From Ladona fulva (taxonomy: Eukaryota > Arthropoda > Insecta > Odonata > Libellulidae), in assembly GCA_000376725.2 (NCBI GenBank), contig KZ308135.1:2359379-2423378 (forward strand): DNA of 64,000 bases. The letters run 5' to 3'. Made by a program: the position numbers and the translations under genes. This document shows, piece after piece, positions 34,863 to 46,495 of this stretch. The notes under the pieces are model-generated. The model made no database searches. It saw only the letters and a program-made list of their open reading frames with translations, and had not been told where the DNA came from. The first letter of the stretch is position 1. The number at the start of each line of letters is the position of its first letter.

Positions 34863-35764
34863 TCATTTCTCCTTGAGCTCATGAATTTCCAATAGAGATT
34901 GTAAGGAGTAATCAGCCGTAAAAGAATTATAATCGAACGTATATCTGCTCTTTAACTAAAACGTGCAATTGCTTGCTTCAGAAAATTTCCGAGAGTACAC
35001 TTATGGAAGAAAGGAAAATAGAGAGACAAGCAATGAACTAAAGCTATCACTTAGCTTTAAGAAGCTTGTTTTTGAAAGTGGACTTGGTGATATCAATGGA
35101 AGAGTGGAATCGAAAAGAGATCGGAGATTTGTAAGAGAGTACATACAAAAGGACGCTGGAATAGGACGGTCCCATTTTATGGAGATCTCTTATCGTGTCC
35201 GCCGAGGAATTTTGAGTAGTCTGCTCTTGCGTCATTCTTTCGATCCGTGAATGTGATAGCAAACCCTGCTTCCAGTTTTGGTATTCCAAAACTAGAAGTG
35301 AGGTTTTCAAGAGAACCCACAAGAAATATAGCCCCAAACAGAAGTTAAAAGGGGTACTTCTGGCACTCCAGAAGTGCGGCTAGATATCTCATTTATTGTA
35401 AAGTTCTATCTCTTTCTACTCAAACACACTTTAAAACGTTAATCGTTCTTAGAACGATTTAGATTATTTTTATATATTGATCAATATCCCTACATATATT
35501 AATATAATGAATGATGATAATCATTATCAGATTTTGGATGACAATAATTATCAGATTTCGATGGAAATAATTAGAATCCTCTTATTGAATGGTATGATCC
35601 ATCAATTTATCCACCAGTATCCGCTGCGATAATAAAGGATAGGCTTCATGTTAAAACAAACGGAAGGTTAAGCCATTCTTATAATAGCACCAAAATTAAC
35701 AAATCTGCGTTAGTGGCTCACGAGAAACGAAAAGCTTGTTGAATAATTACTAACATACAAAGAA
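34863..35764. other. No gene recognised
   Basis: AT-rich. Overlapping frames of 95 and 96 codons on opposite strands (34963-35337) are not recognisable. Confidence 0.5.
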
Positions 35765-35828
35765 GTACTGTCCGTCAGCTTAGTGAACGGAAACCCGGGT
35801 TCGATTCCCGGCTGCGGCACTTTTTCTC
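35765..35828 (+). mobile_element. tRNA-like 3' half with T-run
   Basis: ACCCGGGTTCGATTCCCGG forms a T arm with a 5-bp stem and a consensus B box, followed by CTGCGGCAC and five T. The 5' half is too diverged for a tRNA. It is probably a truncated SINE. Confidence 0.5.
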
Positions 35829-36855
35829 TTTTAATTTCTTCTTCTAAATTCAAAGCATGTGAACCATGCGTATCTCATCGCTTTTCTACTTTACTAGTGT
35901 TGATTAGTGCATGCAATTCAATTTTCCATGAGCATTGAACTTGTTTCGACAATACATTGCATGTTCCGATTTCAAGGGACGACTTCTGATTAGTTCCTGG
36001 AGATATCGTAATTGAATATTAAACAGTTGTTTTTGCTTACTGTTAATGTTATAATAGTTTTGAAAAACGCTGGCAATTAGCACCAAAGAAAGAGCATATT
36101 CTTTTTCACTTTAAATAAATGGAAATAATTTACGTGGCAATGAAAATGAGTGTATACAGCTAAAATATATTGTCAGTACCAACTAATAATAATTTTTGTT
36201 TTTATAAATTTTCCATCGATATTTACACATTTATTCGTGTATTCTTCTTTAATGTCTCATTTTTTACTCTGCCAGGAAAGGTTTATACCTACAGGTTTTA
36301 ATAATTTATGACGTATGTTAAATAATTTATTAAATAAATTGCAAGACTCATTCTCAAAGTTAGGGCTTACATAGGGATGGTCAGTTTTTCTTCCTTTAGT
36401 CAATTATTAACTGTTATAATATATATGAGCAACCATTATAGATATAAGACTAACAACTTGTAAGTAAAATTGGAATAGGAATTAAACCCTTTGTATCGTT
36501 GCACTTTGCTAACATTATGCGGAATACTTCGGAAATAAAAGCAATTAGCATTAATTATAGCAGCTAATTAGGTAATTTTTTCCTTTCTCCAGGCAAGTAT
36601 TAAAAATTCTAATGTTACTAAATAGTAGCATAATGATTATAACCTATAGAATATAGTTGATATAATCTCCAACGTTAGTATTTATTTGCATTACACTCCG
36701 TTTCCGTTTATATCTGCATTACACTCGGTACGTGATTTATAGCTTAAGTAAACGATTTCTGAAATCTAGCGTTGGTCCTGTGCGCAAGTAAAGTTTTCGA
36801 GGGATCTAGACGCGATTATGTCATAAAATAACTAACTAGTCGTTGATTATGTGTT
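35829..36855. other. No gene recognised
   Basis: Strongly AT-rich. No frame or repeat worth naming. Confidence 0.5.
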
Positions 36856-37000
36856 GTGTAAATGTTTCTCGGGTTAACACCCAGGTAAGTTCAGGTGACA
36901 GTGAAGTCCCTGAAGAAAATGGCAGAGTTAGCCATTGAAACGTTGGCAACTTTATTGTCCCCTGAACTTACCTGGGTGTTAACCGGAGAAAAATTTACAC
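36856..37000 (+). ncRNA. Hammerhead ribozyme, type I, inside a 40-bp inverted repeat
   Basis: Arms 36856-36895 and 36961-37000 are inverted repeats sharing GGTTAACACCCAGGTAAGTTCAGG. The loop holds a full hammerhead: GACAGTGAAGT pairs with ACTTTATTGTC (11 bp, two G-U), then CC/GG, CTGAAGA (36910-36916), stem II AATGGC-AGAGTTA-GCCATT, GAAA (36937-36940) and CGTT, with cleavage expected after 36944. All invariant core bases are present. One extra A lies between the core and stem II. Such motifs occur in PLE terminal repeats, but no PLE protein is adjacent. Confidence 0.78.
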
Positions 37001-38844
37001 TAACTATCCACCAGGAAAACATCAAATCTCTATAGTCTTTGATTGCTCTATGCTGGTTTATAATAGAGAATTATAATAGATAATGAAGAATAACTTTCAC
37101 AGAAAGTTCTTAGGATGTCAACTCAGAAAACTGTTTAACATGTAAAAGAACACTATCATAAAGACCAGTGGCTTGCTTGCAAAGATACGAAATTAGATTC
37201 CTTTCCCACAAACTCCGAGCGCATCTCTCCTTGTCTTTGTCTCATTTCCTCTCTTCGCCACAGAACAGTAAATCCACACTTTCTCCTTTTCTGACAAACC
37301 TCCGCTAGTGCCGCTTCCCACAACATTTTCCCATTCACGTTAATGAATCCGACTGACGTGTCGGAGAAAAAGGAATGGATTAAAAGTCTCTTTTTTTATC
37401 ATCCCAACAACGTCCATTCATTTCCTTACTCTATCTCACGGAAAGCTACTTTTGCCACCTCTTTCACTCTGAAATAGGCTCGCACATTTCCATTTGAGCT
37501 AAATATAGACTATGATGAAAACTGTGGAACTTGAATTATGTCAATAATAACAAATTTAATAAAAGGAAGTAAATGCAATGGGATACCAATAAATCACTCA
37601 CATTTGAAAGAATCTCATGATTTTTAAAAGTAACACATAGGTCACACTTTTTTACTTAAAAGAAAGAGATAGCTTTTTGAAAATACAAAAGAGAAAAATA
37701 AACAAAATAAGAGAAATATAATGTGAATTTAATAAAAGGAAAAAATACGAAAAGCCTAGAATTCCGATTGGAGTAGAAAAACCTATGCTGACTATCACTC
37801 TAATTTTGAAACGTATTTTCGAGAACTAAATGTAAGATAATCTAAACAGAATGAAATTCATGACTAAGAAAAGAAAAATACGTGGAATTTTGTATGGAAT
37901 TCAAACATCCGTATCCCATGCTGAACAAGACCAACCCAACGTGACGTTGTAGTGCATCGAAATTCCTCCAGGTTCGCTGGAGTCGAGGAACAAGCGGATC
38001 TTGAAAGAAAGGTTTGAGGCGCCTTGTTTAAGGCAATCTGAGGCTTTATTTTATTTGGCCATTTTTACCTTTCATAGGACCAAAGAGATACTTTGGAAAT
38101 TATCAACTACACCCAAGGCATACTATTAGACCTAAACAGTTACTGATTTGAAATATTTCACTGAATAAAATTAAAAGAGATTCTATGGTTTGTAGTATGC
38201 TACCGCTCATAATTTTGTCATCTGCTAATATTCTTTAACGTCTGAAATGTGCTCTTGGACCTTTTTACAAAACCCTTTACTGTTACTCCAAATTAACAAC
38301 GAAAACATAACTAGCTGAGTACAAAGAAGGTATATAAATATTACTTAACTATAGTTTATGATCGATTCTAACATGAGATACAACTACTCGAGTACACACT
38401 TCTTAATTCATGTAAATATAAAAATACCAGTCATTTCTACCCATTGTTACTCAATGCCATAGCTTCGAATGGATCGAATATATCGAATATGAGATACTTT
38501 AGCGCAACATCACTTTGATAATTTTTGTGAAGATTTCATTTTTATATCTTATTTTATTTCTTAATACTGAAAAGTCCTATTTTTAACGAATTTGAGGTAT
38601 TTAAAAGTTCACGCTAGGTGTCAAAACCGGAAATTAACGGCGTTAGACGTAGAATTTATTTAATCTGGTCATCGAACCGTAATTATTTTGATTCCGGTTT
38701 CAATTTCGAATTAATGAAACACCAAATATTTCGGTTTATTCCCGTTTCTTCTCATGCAGTAATTCTAGAATAGTTTGGCGTTTTTCTCGTTCCTAGATCA
38801 CAATCCTGCATAAATGTTTTTATAATTGGTGTGGGGACCAGAAT
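37001..38844. other. No gene recognised
   Basis: AT-rich apart from 37.15-37.45 kb. 38.6-38.72 kb has scattered CCGGAA/TTCCGG motifs like those at 50.8 and 56.3 kb. Confidence 0.5.
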
Positions 38845-38945
38845 GGACATGAGTAACGCGTTATTTTTAGGTAAAAGCGTTCCCGGCTTCGATCTCCGTT
38901 GAGTGCCCACGTGAAAATGACCTCATTTATAGAAGCGCATTGATA
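38845..38945 (+). mobile_element. Decayed SINE, family 1
   Basis: ATGACCTCATTTATAGAAGCGCA matches the family body (GTGACCTCAGATGTCGAAGCA at 14.45 kb). The B box is decayed to GGCTTCGATCTCC. Confidence 0.5.
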
Positions 38946-39289
38946 AAAATCCAATTACTATATGTAAGTTTTTAACTATATCAGGCGTTCACAGGATGCG
39001 GCTGACGGGCTTAAGCCCTTCCCAAAGTTTCTACAAATATTTCATTCAGAACCAAATTCTCATCTTATCATTCAGAACCAAATTCTCAAGGGTCATATCA
39101 ACAAATATTTGTGCGGTTAAAATATGTCTTTACGGGCAATACTTACTTATGACGAGATTCCGTTATTTTTCATCGTATCCTAAATTGGTAGCAGTTTAAA
39201 AGATTATTCATATTATATATGAATCCTGAAGTTCAGTCAATCCGGAAGCAAAAATTCTGGTTGCGCGAATGAACTTTATAAAATTCAAT

Positions 39290-39475
39290 TAAATTATTTA
39301 TTTATGTCCCAATTCCCCACACAAACATCTATTTCTTGGACCTTTACAGTGGTGGGTTTCTAACAATAACAAAGGACGAACCCGCTCCACCATTCCCTGA
39401 CCGGATAAATCTGACCAGCTTGGATTCGAACCCGGAGCCTTAGGATTGGATCGCTAGAATATGAGAACATAAACA
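39290..39475 (-). mobile_element. tRNA-derived SINE, family 2
   Basis: On the minus strand a B box (GGGTTCGAATCC, plus positions about 39425-39440) is preceded by a diverged head and followed by a body that ends in ATAAATAAATAATT. The tail wording (ATTATTTATTT... CACAAACATC on plus) is shared with 55985-56125. Confidence 0.55.
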
Positions 39476-41449
39476 CTAATTAGTGTGCTTGACAACTTCG
39501 TTTTATATAGTCAACTTTTTCCCTAATTTTAATGGGAACAAGAAATCAGAACGAAGTAAATAACGGCTTCAGTTCAGATATACGAATGTTAATCCACTCG
39601 TGTTACAGAATTCGGTTTCCATTCCGGCAAAGACAACGATGTTTTTGGTTACGATTTCCCGTTTGTCACTCTGTATCCAATAAACTTCGTCGTTATATAA
39701 TTTAAAGGTAAATTTCGACAGAAAATAACAACGAGAACAAGGCCTAAACGTACCATCAAACGTATCCCGTTCATTTCCCTCCCATCACAGTGGCGCTTCT
39801 GCGGAAAAATTTAAGCCCCCGTTTCGTGAGCGTCGATCTGCGAAGAAGTTTTAAAGCGTCTCAACAGGCGAATAGACGGCTTGGTGGAACCCGCGCATGC
39901 GTAAAATCCTAGAACCGCTCCGTTAGTCTATGCACAAAACTGCCTGCAAAACACCCGCTTGCACGATGCTTAATGCCGGATTTCAAACGCGAGCAAAAGC
40001 AACAGCTCCCATCCCCGCATAAAATAAAAGGCTCGTGTTTTTGAAGCCATTCGGAGCGGACGCGAGAGCCGGTCTGAGGAGGATAAAAATCACACCCTCG
40101 TGATTCGGACGGGAAATGAAACGATCTCCTGAAACTTATTCCTGGAAATACCTCGTTCTTTGCCCGAGACAAGTGGCATGACACAGGAGGAAGAAGGAAT
40201 AACTAATCTTCAGACATCCGGAATTAAGCGAAAAAAACCAGCGTCGCCCCGCCCACTTTTAATGAAAATGGGATTAGCAGTGAGACAGATATAACAAGCA
40301 ATTTGTTCCACTCGCGAAGAGATGACGGCGCGCTGGAGAGGGGCGGGCAAGGAAGCTGTAATTAGGTCACTTCAATGTGTGAAAAGAATCGTATCTCCTC
40401 TGGTATTCACTGCATGAGTCCGAAATAATAATGACGGAGGACTCGAGTGGTGACTTATTAAACGCGCCGGATTATGTTCAGCGGACGCTATCGTGCAGCT
40501 GAATTGTAACGGGTGGGCGTCCCGATTAAATATGCACGAAGGGAAAGGTGAGGAGTATTTTTTGGAGAGTTTCGTTCCGAATTTATGGGGAAAATATGTG
40601 TTAGTGCAATCGGAGAGGGCAAATGTCGGTTGAAGGAGTAACTCGCGTAACTCTCGAGAAAACTGCGCAGGCTATCGAGTGAAAAGTAAAAATGCAATTA
40701 GCCTTATATATACCTAGACGCGCACGTCGATGAGTTGATTACTTTTTGAAGAGAGTTTATGAGCATCGAAATCGTCAATTTAATTTCCGTTTATTTTCCT
40801 CCTTTTTGATTGTTAATTCAAATCGTACGCTTACATCTACGCCTATCGAAAATAAAAATATTAATCACCTTATTGAATCAAATCCCACTGAGTTGATTAC
40901 TATTTGAAATTGGAATATGTGTATTGAAATAGCATATTTAATTTCCTTCTATTTTCCTTCTTTTTGACAAACACTGAAAATCGCGCTGTAATTCTTGTAC
41001 ACATCTCCGACTTTTAAAAATGAAAATACTAAAACACTGTTTCCTTTTCAATGATAGAACAAACTTACAGGAAAATAGAAGAGTTTAGTATGGCTGTGGA
41101 GAATTACTTCATAATTTCCTAATCACGAACGTAATTAGGCTCTTAATCCATCAATACTGCATCTTGTTACAGGAAGAGACATAGTTTACGCCAGTAAAGG
41201 TAGTAACGACAGTTTAATCCGCGGCATACAATGTATAGTACTGGGTCCTTGATAGCAATGTTCACTCGATCATTTGGCCTTGCCTAGGCGCGCTGAAATG
41301 TATGTATCCAGGCAACAATCCCTATATGCATAGTCGTTTACATTTGGACTCTCTGTTCACTTTACTACGCGAGGTTACTCTTCCTAATTACGGCTTTGCA
41401 ATATTTCTATTCTTCCTGCATAAAAGTGGCATGGCTTTCTTATTATCTT
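39476..41449. other. No gene recognised
   Basis: 39.78-40.7 kb is a GC- and CpG-richer island with minus-strand frames of 91 and 69 codons. I recognise neither. The rest is AT-rich. TTCGGTTTCCATTCCGG at about 39610 belongs to the scattered CCGG-type motifs. Confidence 0.5.
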
Positions 41450-41850
41450 CAATTAACTAACTCAATTGATACATTTAAGATACTGTAATATTCTACTGTA
41501 ATTGTATGTGTAATTGTACGACGAACTGCCTTCGGGAGGTTTTGGATGGGTTTTCCTCCCGACTAGGGTTCCCCCCCACATAAGTTGACTCTAAGTTTCA
41601 TAAATGTATAAGTATTTTCATAACTGTATTAGTATTTTCATAACTTTCATAACTGTATTAGTATTGCCTACAATGTGTTATTTTGAGGTGTATATTGTAG
41701 TTATTTTGGGGTATATATTGCGTCCTATGTAGTATGTATGTATTTGGGGTATATATTATGATGTAGGAACGACGTTAATTATGTATACGGTTGCCACCGT
41801 GGAATAGGTTCCACACCGCAGCCTTTGATTGATAATAATAATAATATTCC
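41450..41850 (+). mobile_element. LINE 3' UTR and (AAT)n tail (probable)
   Basis: TGTAATTGTATGTGTAATTGTACG at the left, then CTGCCTTCGGGAGG, several internal short direct repeats (CATAACTGTATTAGTATT, GGGGTATATATT), then GGTTGCCACCGTGGAATAGG and a final GATAATAATAATAAT. The terminal simple repeat and TG-rich body suggest a LINE end. No coding part is visible. Confidence 0.4.
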
Positions 41851-44800
41851 TAACTGAAATAATGGTCTCTACGTGACATGAGTATTTACCCCATAAATAA
41901 CGGGAGGCATTTGGACCTTACTTAGGTGGTAAGGACTACAATATTAGTAAGAATCACTGTAGGATCCGTGTCTGCTGCACTAAAATAGGGATAAATTGTA
42001 AAGAACAACAGACATTGTATTTTAAATATGAAAGTGATTGAACTAACGGAAGTAATAATACTATAAGAAATAGTACAAAAGGTGTGAGTGATTGGTAAAA
42101 CAGAAGATGCTGGTAAAGCGGGAAGGAATTTTTTTGCATAGATCGATTACTCATGGGGGGAAAATGTTTCCATTGCTGTAATCACGTCAAATTAAGTGGA
42201 TGGAAATTGTAAAATAAAATAAAACAGACGCCTATGATAGTCAACTATCTCCGCTAACTGAAATGTTTGGAGATAAAGTTTCGCCTATTGAATGAGGTAG
42301 AGAAGCGTTTGGCACTAGGATTTAAGTGCAAGGTAAGAAAAATGAAAAAGGCTAGTGCAACTGCATCATTATCCATCCGGAAGATCGGTGGAATTTGCTT
42401 GAGATAACGGCAAAGTCTGGGGTCCGTAATGAAGTTTCGGTCAAAGATTCTGAACGTCACGCTCGTTCCATTTCCAGGGATTCATTGAGGATTGCCTGCG
42501 CGACAATGCCTTCAGCTGGTCTCTACTCTAACCTAATTCCCAAGAGTCTTCGTCGGAAATCTTCGTCTAACATCCTCTCCCGATTTCATCCGCGCCACTT
42601 CCGCTAACTTCCGCCAAGGAGCTTAAAACGGATGTCTATTATCTTTCCATGAAGAATAGAGATTAAAATTATATCATCTTAATCTCCCTTTAGTGGCGGT
42701 TCCGATTTAACTGTCTCCCTATTATCCCATCAATAATTTAATTTTTATCAATATCATCGCAAATAGGATAAAAAAGTATTGGACTGACAATAGAAAATAA
42801 ACAAATAATGTACTCTGATGTGCATTTGATAATAATATATCCTTCTACTCCAAAATTATGTGAGATAAAAATGTCCTAATATTTCCCTCTAAAGTTTCTG
42901 TGGAATAGATTTATAACATTTGTAGCCGGAATATAACATGGTGATAGCTAAAATGATCATATGAGACTGCCAAATAGGCAGCGCGACTGAATTCGGGGTG
43001 ATCGTGGTGTTCAGCCGGACCATGGCGCGTAGTCGGCAAAGTCACCGTATTCCCAGGGTCAATCGAAATGATTTCTTCAGGTTTTATATTTGACAGGCAT
43101 TGACGTGATATAAAAGACTTGATAGTTAGGTGCCGTTTTCCTAGTTGTTTTCTTTACTTTATCTCAAAAATTGACCAAAAAAGGTGCCCAATATTTTGTT
43201 ACGTAAAATGAGGAGAGGTCGATCGAGCACAAAAGCTATAACGAATCAAAAGGTCAAGAATTATAGTGAAACACTTCATAATCGGTTTTGCTACTAATTT
43301 CCTCAAACAACTTCTGTGTTGCAGCTAACTTTAAAAATTTTCCGAAAATTAAGAGAATATTCTTTTCTATGAAAATTGGCCAAGTTTGATACCCTGCATC
43401 TTTTTGACACGTAAAAATCACTAAGAATTACAAATTAAATGACAAAATATAATCTTTTCTAAAAAAATATGCGAATTTTCAAGTCCCTCACTTTAAAAAA
43501 CGATGTTTGGCCTCTTGGCCAGCTTTTTTCGATTCTAGCCCAATGTGCGACGCTGTAAAAAATGTGTTGGTTTTTATGTAGATTAAATTTTAAGAACAGA
43601 CAAATGGACAAATGTTTCAAATTTATAGGGAAAATAATTTTTCAGAAAAAAATGAAAATCTCCAAGCTTGAGCGCACCTTGTAAAAATTAATATGTAAGA
43701 ATGTGTAAGGTAAACTGCATAATCCCAGAAATTTCAAAAAGACTCCTCTTAATTTAATTTACCACAAATATAAAATTCTATTAAACAAATTTCGCTGTAA
43801 AAAGAAAAGAGACAGTTTCTCTCTCCTGCTTTCTTAAGAGGAACAGGAAGGTTTACGCTCACTATCACGCCAATAATTCTATCTTCCAACGCGAAAAATA
43901 CTCTTCTCAATATTCATTCTATGGTTTATGAATTGAGGAAATAGAAACCATTTAAAGAAAAACAGAAGTGGGAAAATGGAAGTTTTTAAGATAACGGGAG
44001 CTTAGATGGTATAATCGTACTTTTTCTTCTTATTAAATGCGAGGAATTAAATTAGTTAGAGGGAGAAATATATCAGCGAAAGTAATAGAAATTCTTTAAT
44101 TTAAGAATTGAAGAAAATTTAACTCTCTATTAAAGTTGTACGATATAACTCTCAGCGTAGATTATCCTTCTTCAGTTTGATACTGTTTTACTTTGAAAAA
44201 TATACGAATTTTCCGCATGCTTTGCGACTCATTGAAGCTCTTTTAAGTATCACAACTTCATTAAGATGATGAATATTACGTTTTTTACATATTTTTGGTT
44301 TTTGCCCAAACTTGATTAAGAACTTTTTTCCAAGAACACCCATAAGCAAAGATTGTTTTACTGAAAACAGAATTTCAATTCTAAAATAGTCTTATAATTG
44401 ATTAACTCACAGGTTATTTTTGGGTTTTAATCTAATTTTATGTAGAGCAAACTTGGATCAAAGCAGATCATTTCTTCACATCAAAAGCAAAGCATTTATA
44501 GAAGGCGGAATTTTACTGTACTATCCTTCCGTATTACTTCTAAAAGGAGAGTATAATTTTTCAGTATTTCTTCTCTAAAAATACAGTCTTATAAACTTCC
44601 ATTTGAATTCCTAAAGCGATACTGATAACCTATCAAATTACATTAGAATTGATTTACGCCGTACAGAGAGAAATGAAATGTCAAAAAGTATCCTAGAAAC
44701 TCGACCCTAAGCAAAGTTTAGGCACGCAATCAAAATATTGTGTTAAAAACAAATATGTATTCATCAATTTTAAACGCTTAAAACGAATATTTCAATAACA

Positions 44801-44904
44801 TAGTCAAATTTGACAATTTGGCAATTAAATTGCCCCAAATGTTCTGCTAACGTGGTGAGAAAATGTTATCTACATCTAGAGATGTTATGATGATAATTAC
44901 AATG
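41851..44904. other. No gene recognised
   Basis: AT-rich. Small overlapping frames at 42.25-42.6 kb are on opposite strands and unrecognised. Confidence 0.5.
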
Positions 44905-44990
44905 ATTGCCTACGTCAGTGGCGAGTTTTAGGCTTGTTAAACTTACAACCAAAGGTTCCGGGTTCCAACCCATCCTAAGTGGATCATTGC
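44905..44990 (+). mobile_element. tRNA-like SINE relic
   Basis: GCGAGTTTTAGGCTTGTTAA, then AAAGGTTCCGGGTTCCAACCC, resembles A and B boxes at tRNA spacing. Both boxes are imperfect and no family member is close. Confidence 0.35.
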
Positions 44991-46039
44991 TAAATGTGAC
45001 AAGTGTTTTTGTTAGTGAAATTTTTTTGTATCGATTATTGAAACAGATATGATTGGAGTCACGTTTCTAATATAGAGATAACTGTAGTGATATAAGCTGC
45101 TCGTCAACCTACGGCATTTCGCGTTTCAAATTTGCTGAATTATTACAAAATATATTTGTTGTTATGACTTAACATAAAACGGGAATAACCTAAAAAATAG
45201 CAAATCCAATTAGCTACTGTATCTCCTCATTAAAGGTTAAATTAAATTCCGTGACCATCCCACTTCGCCATTTCTTACATTTCGTAATTTTCAAAATGGG
45301 ATAATTAGCTCGACTCGAAAGCTCTAGGAAGAGAATGTGGGGAAGAAATAAATTAGATGAATCCATTTAATATAAGAAAGGCTCGGGGAGAGAACGGAAT
45401 GAGCGCATGAGACCAAACGTAATGTGCTCCAGCGTTTTTGAGACTTGGCACCAGATGGCAGGGAGGTTTTTCCTTCAGAAGAGAAGATCGCATTAAGTAT
45501 AGCGAAGTTTGCGGGGGAGGGAAGAAAATTTTTGGACGAGATCTGGATTATCTCTTTGCGGTCGGTTCCGAGGAGACTCAGGCAGTCTCGCCTTAGATGC
45601 CATCTCGCGCTATATAAGACTTCCGTCAAGCGTGGCGAAGGAGCGTAAAGGATTTGCGAATCAAGACTTCCACGGAATTGAGCCTTATCTTGTAATCCCA
45701 TCTCGCAGAGGAAAGGTTCTCTTATAACTGGTCACAGTTTCGAATACTTTGTTGGGGGTCTCCGGGAAACGCTGCAGCAGGATAATATGGATTGTTCCAA
45801 TTGAGGAGTTTTCTTCATAGGATTTCAATTACAGTCAGACCCAAGAGATGCTTACGGCGACTGCACAAGTAGAATGAAATGTTGCACGGATGGATCTGAG
45901 GAGGAGCTCGTCATCATCACGCTTTTTTGTGAGAATGTGAAAATTAGACAGTGCAGTACAATAGCGATTTCAGTCTTACACAGAACACATTTACTCATCA
46001 ACTCATCGCTTTCCGCAAACTAGGCTACAACTCTTCTAG
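44991..46039. other. No gene recognised
   Basis: 45.37-45.73 kb is GC-richer, with a minus-strand frame of 125 codons (45324-45701) and two plus-strand shadows. None has a known motif. Confidence 0.5.
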
Positions 46040-46495
46040 TTTACATCTTCGTCTACATAAATATCCCCAAAATCCACCTTTCGGTGTGTGGCAGGGGGTG
46101 TAAACCCCACGCGTTCGAGTTACCTCTTTAGCTTATCGTTGTTGTGTATCGTTTGCGTAAAGAATAAGTCCTTGAATCGATCAATTTCTCATATTTTTTG
46201 CTCATTATCGAACCAGTCAAAGTAGCAGGGATTCGAAGAATACAGAATATGTCTTCCGCAAATGCACTTTTTCAGAATTTATGAAGCAATTGCAGCCTAG
46301 CCTATAATCTCCTTTCTTTCAAAGATTCCCAACCTGCGTCTGAGAGCATTTGCGTAACGCTAGCTTTTCTGTCGTAGAATTTTTACAAATCGTATCACTT
46401 TGCGCTGCACTTCCTCGAGTCCTCGAAAATACGTTTCATTTACTGGATCACATATGCTCGCCGCAAATTCCAGATGGGGCCTGACTAAGGTTTAA
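46040..46495 (-). pseudogene. CR1/L2-type LINE reverse transcriptase C-terminus, broken
   Basis: Minus-strand frames, joined only by eye across frameshifts and stops, show GPIWNLRRA and LEFAASICDPV, then EDSRKCSAK or FRGLEEVQRKVIRFV, SVTQMLSDAGWESLKERR, ARLQLLHKF. This is the well-known LEYAS..WDP...LE.VQRRAARFV...S...ML..LGWESLEERR..ARL..LYK region near the end of CR1/L2/Daphne-type proteins. It is followed by a 3' UTR with CACCGAAAGGTGGATTTTGG. Pieces of related copies lie at 4.5 and 49.1 kb. Confidence 0.78.
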
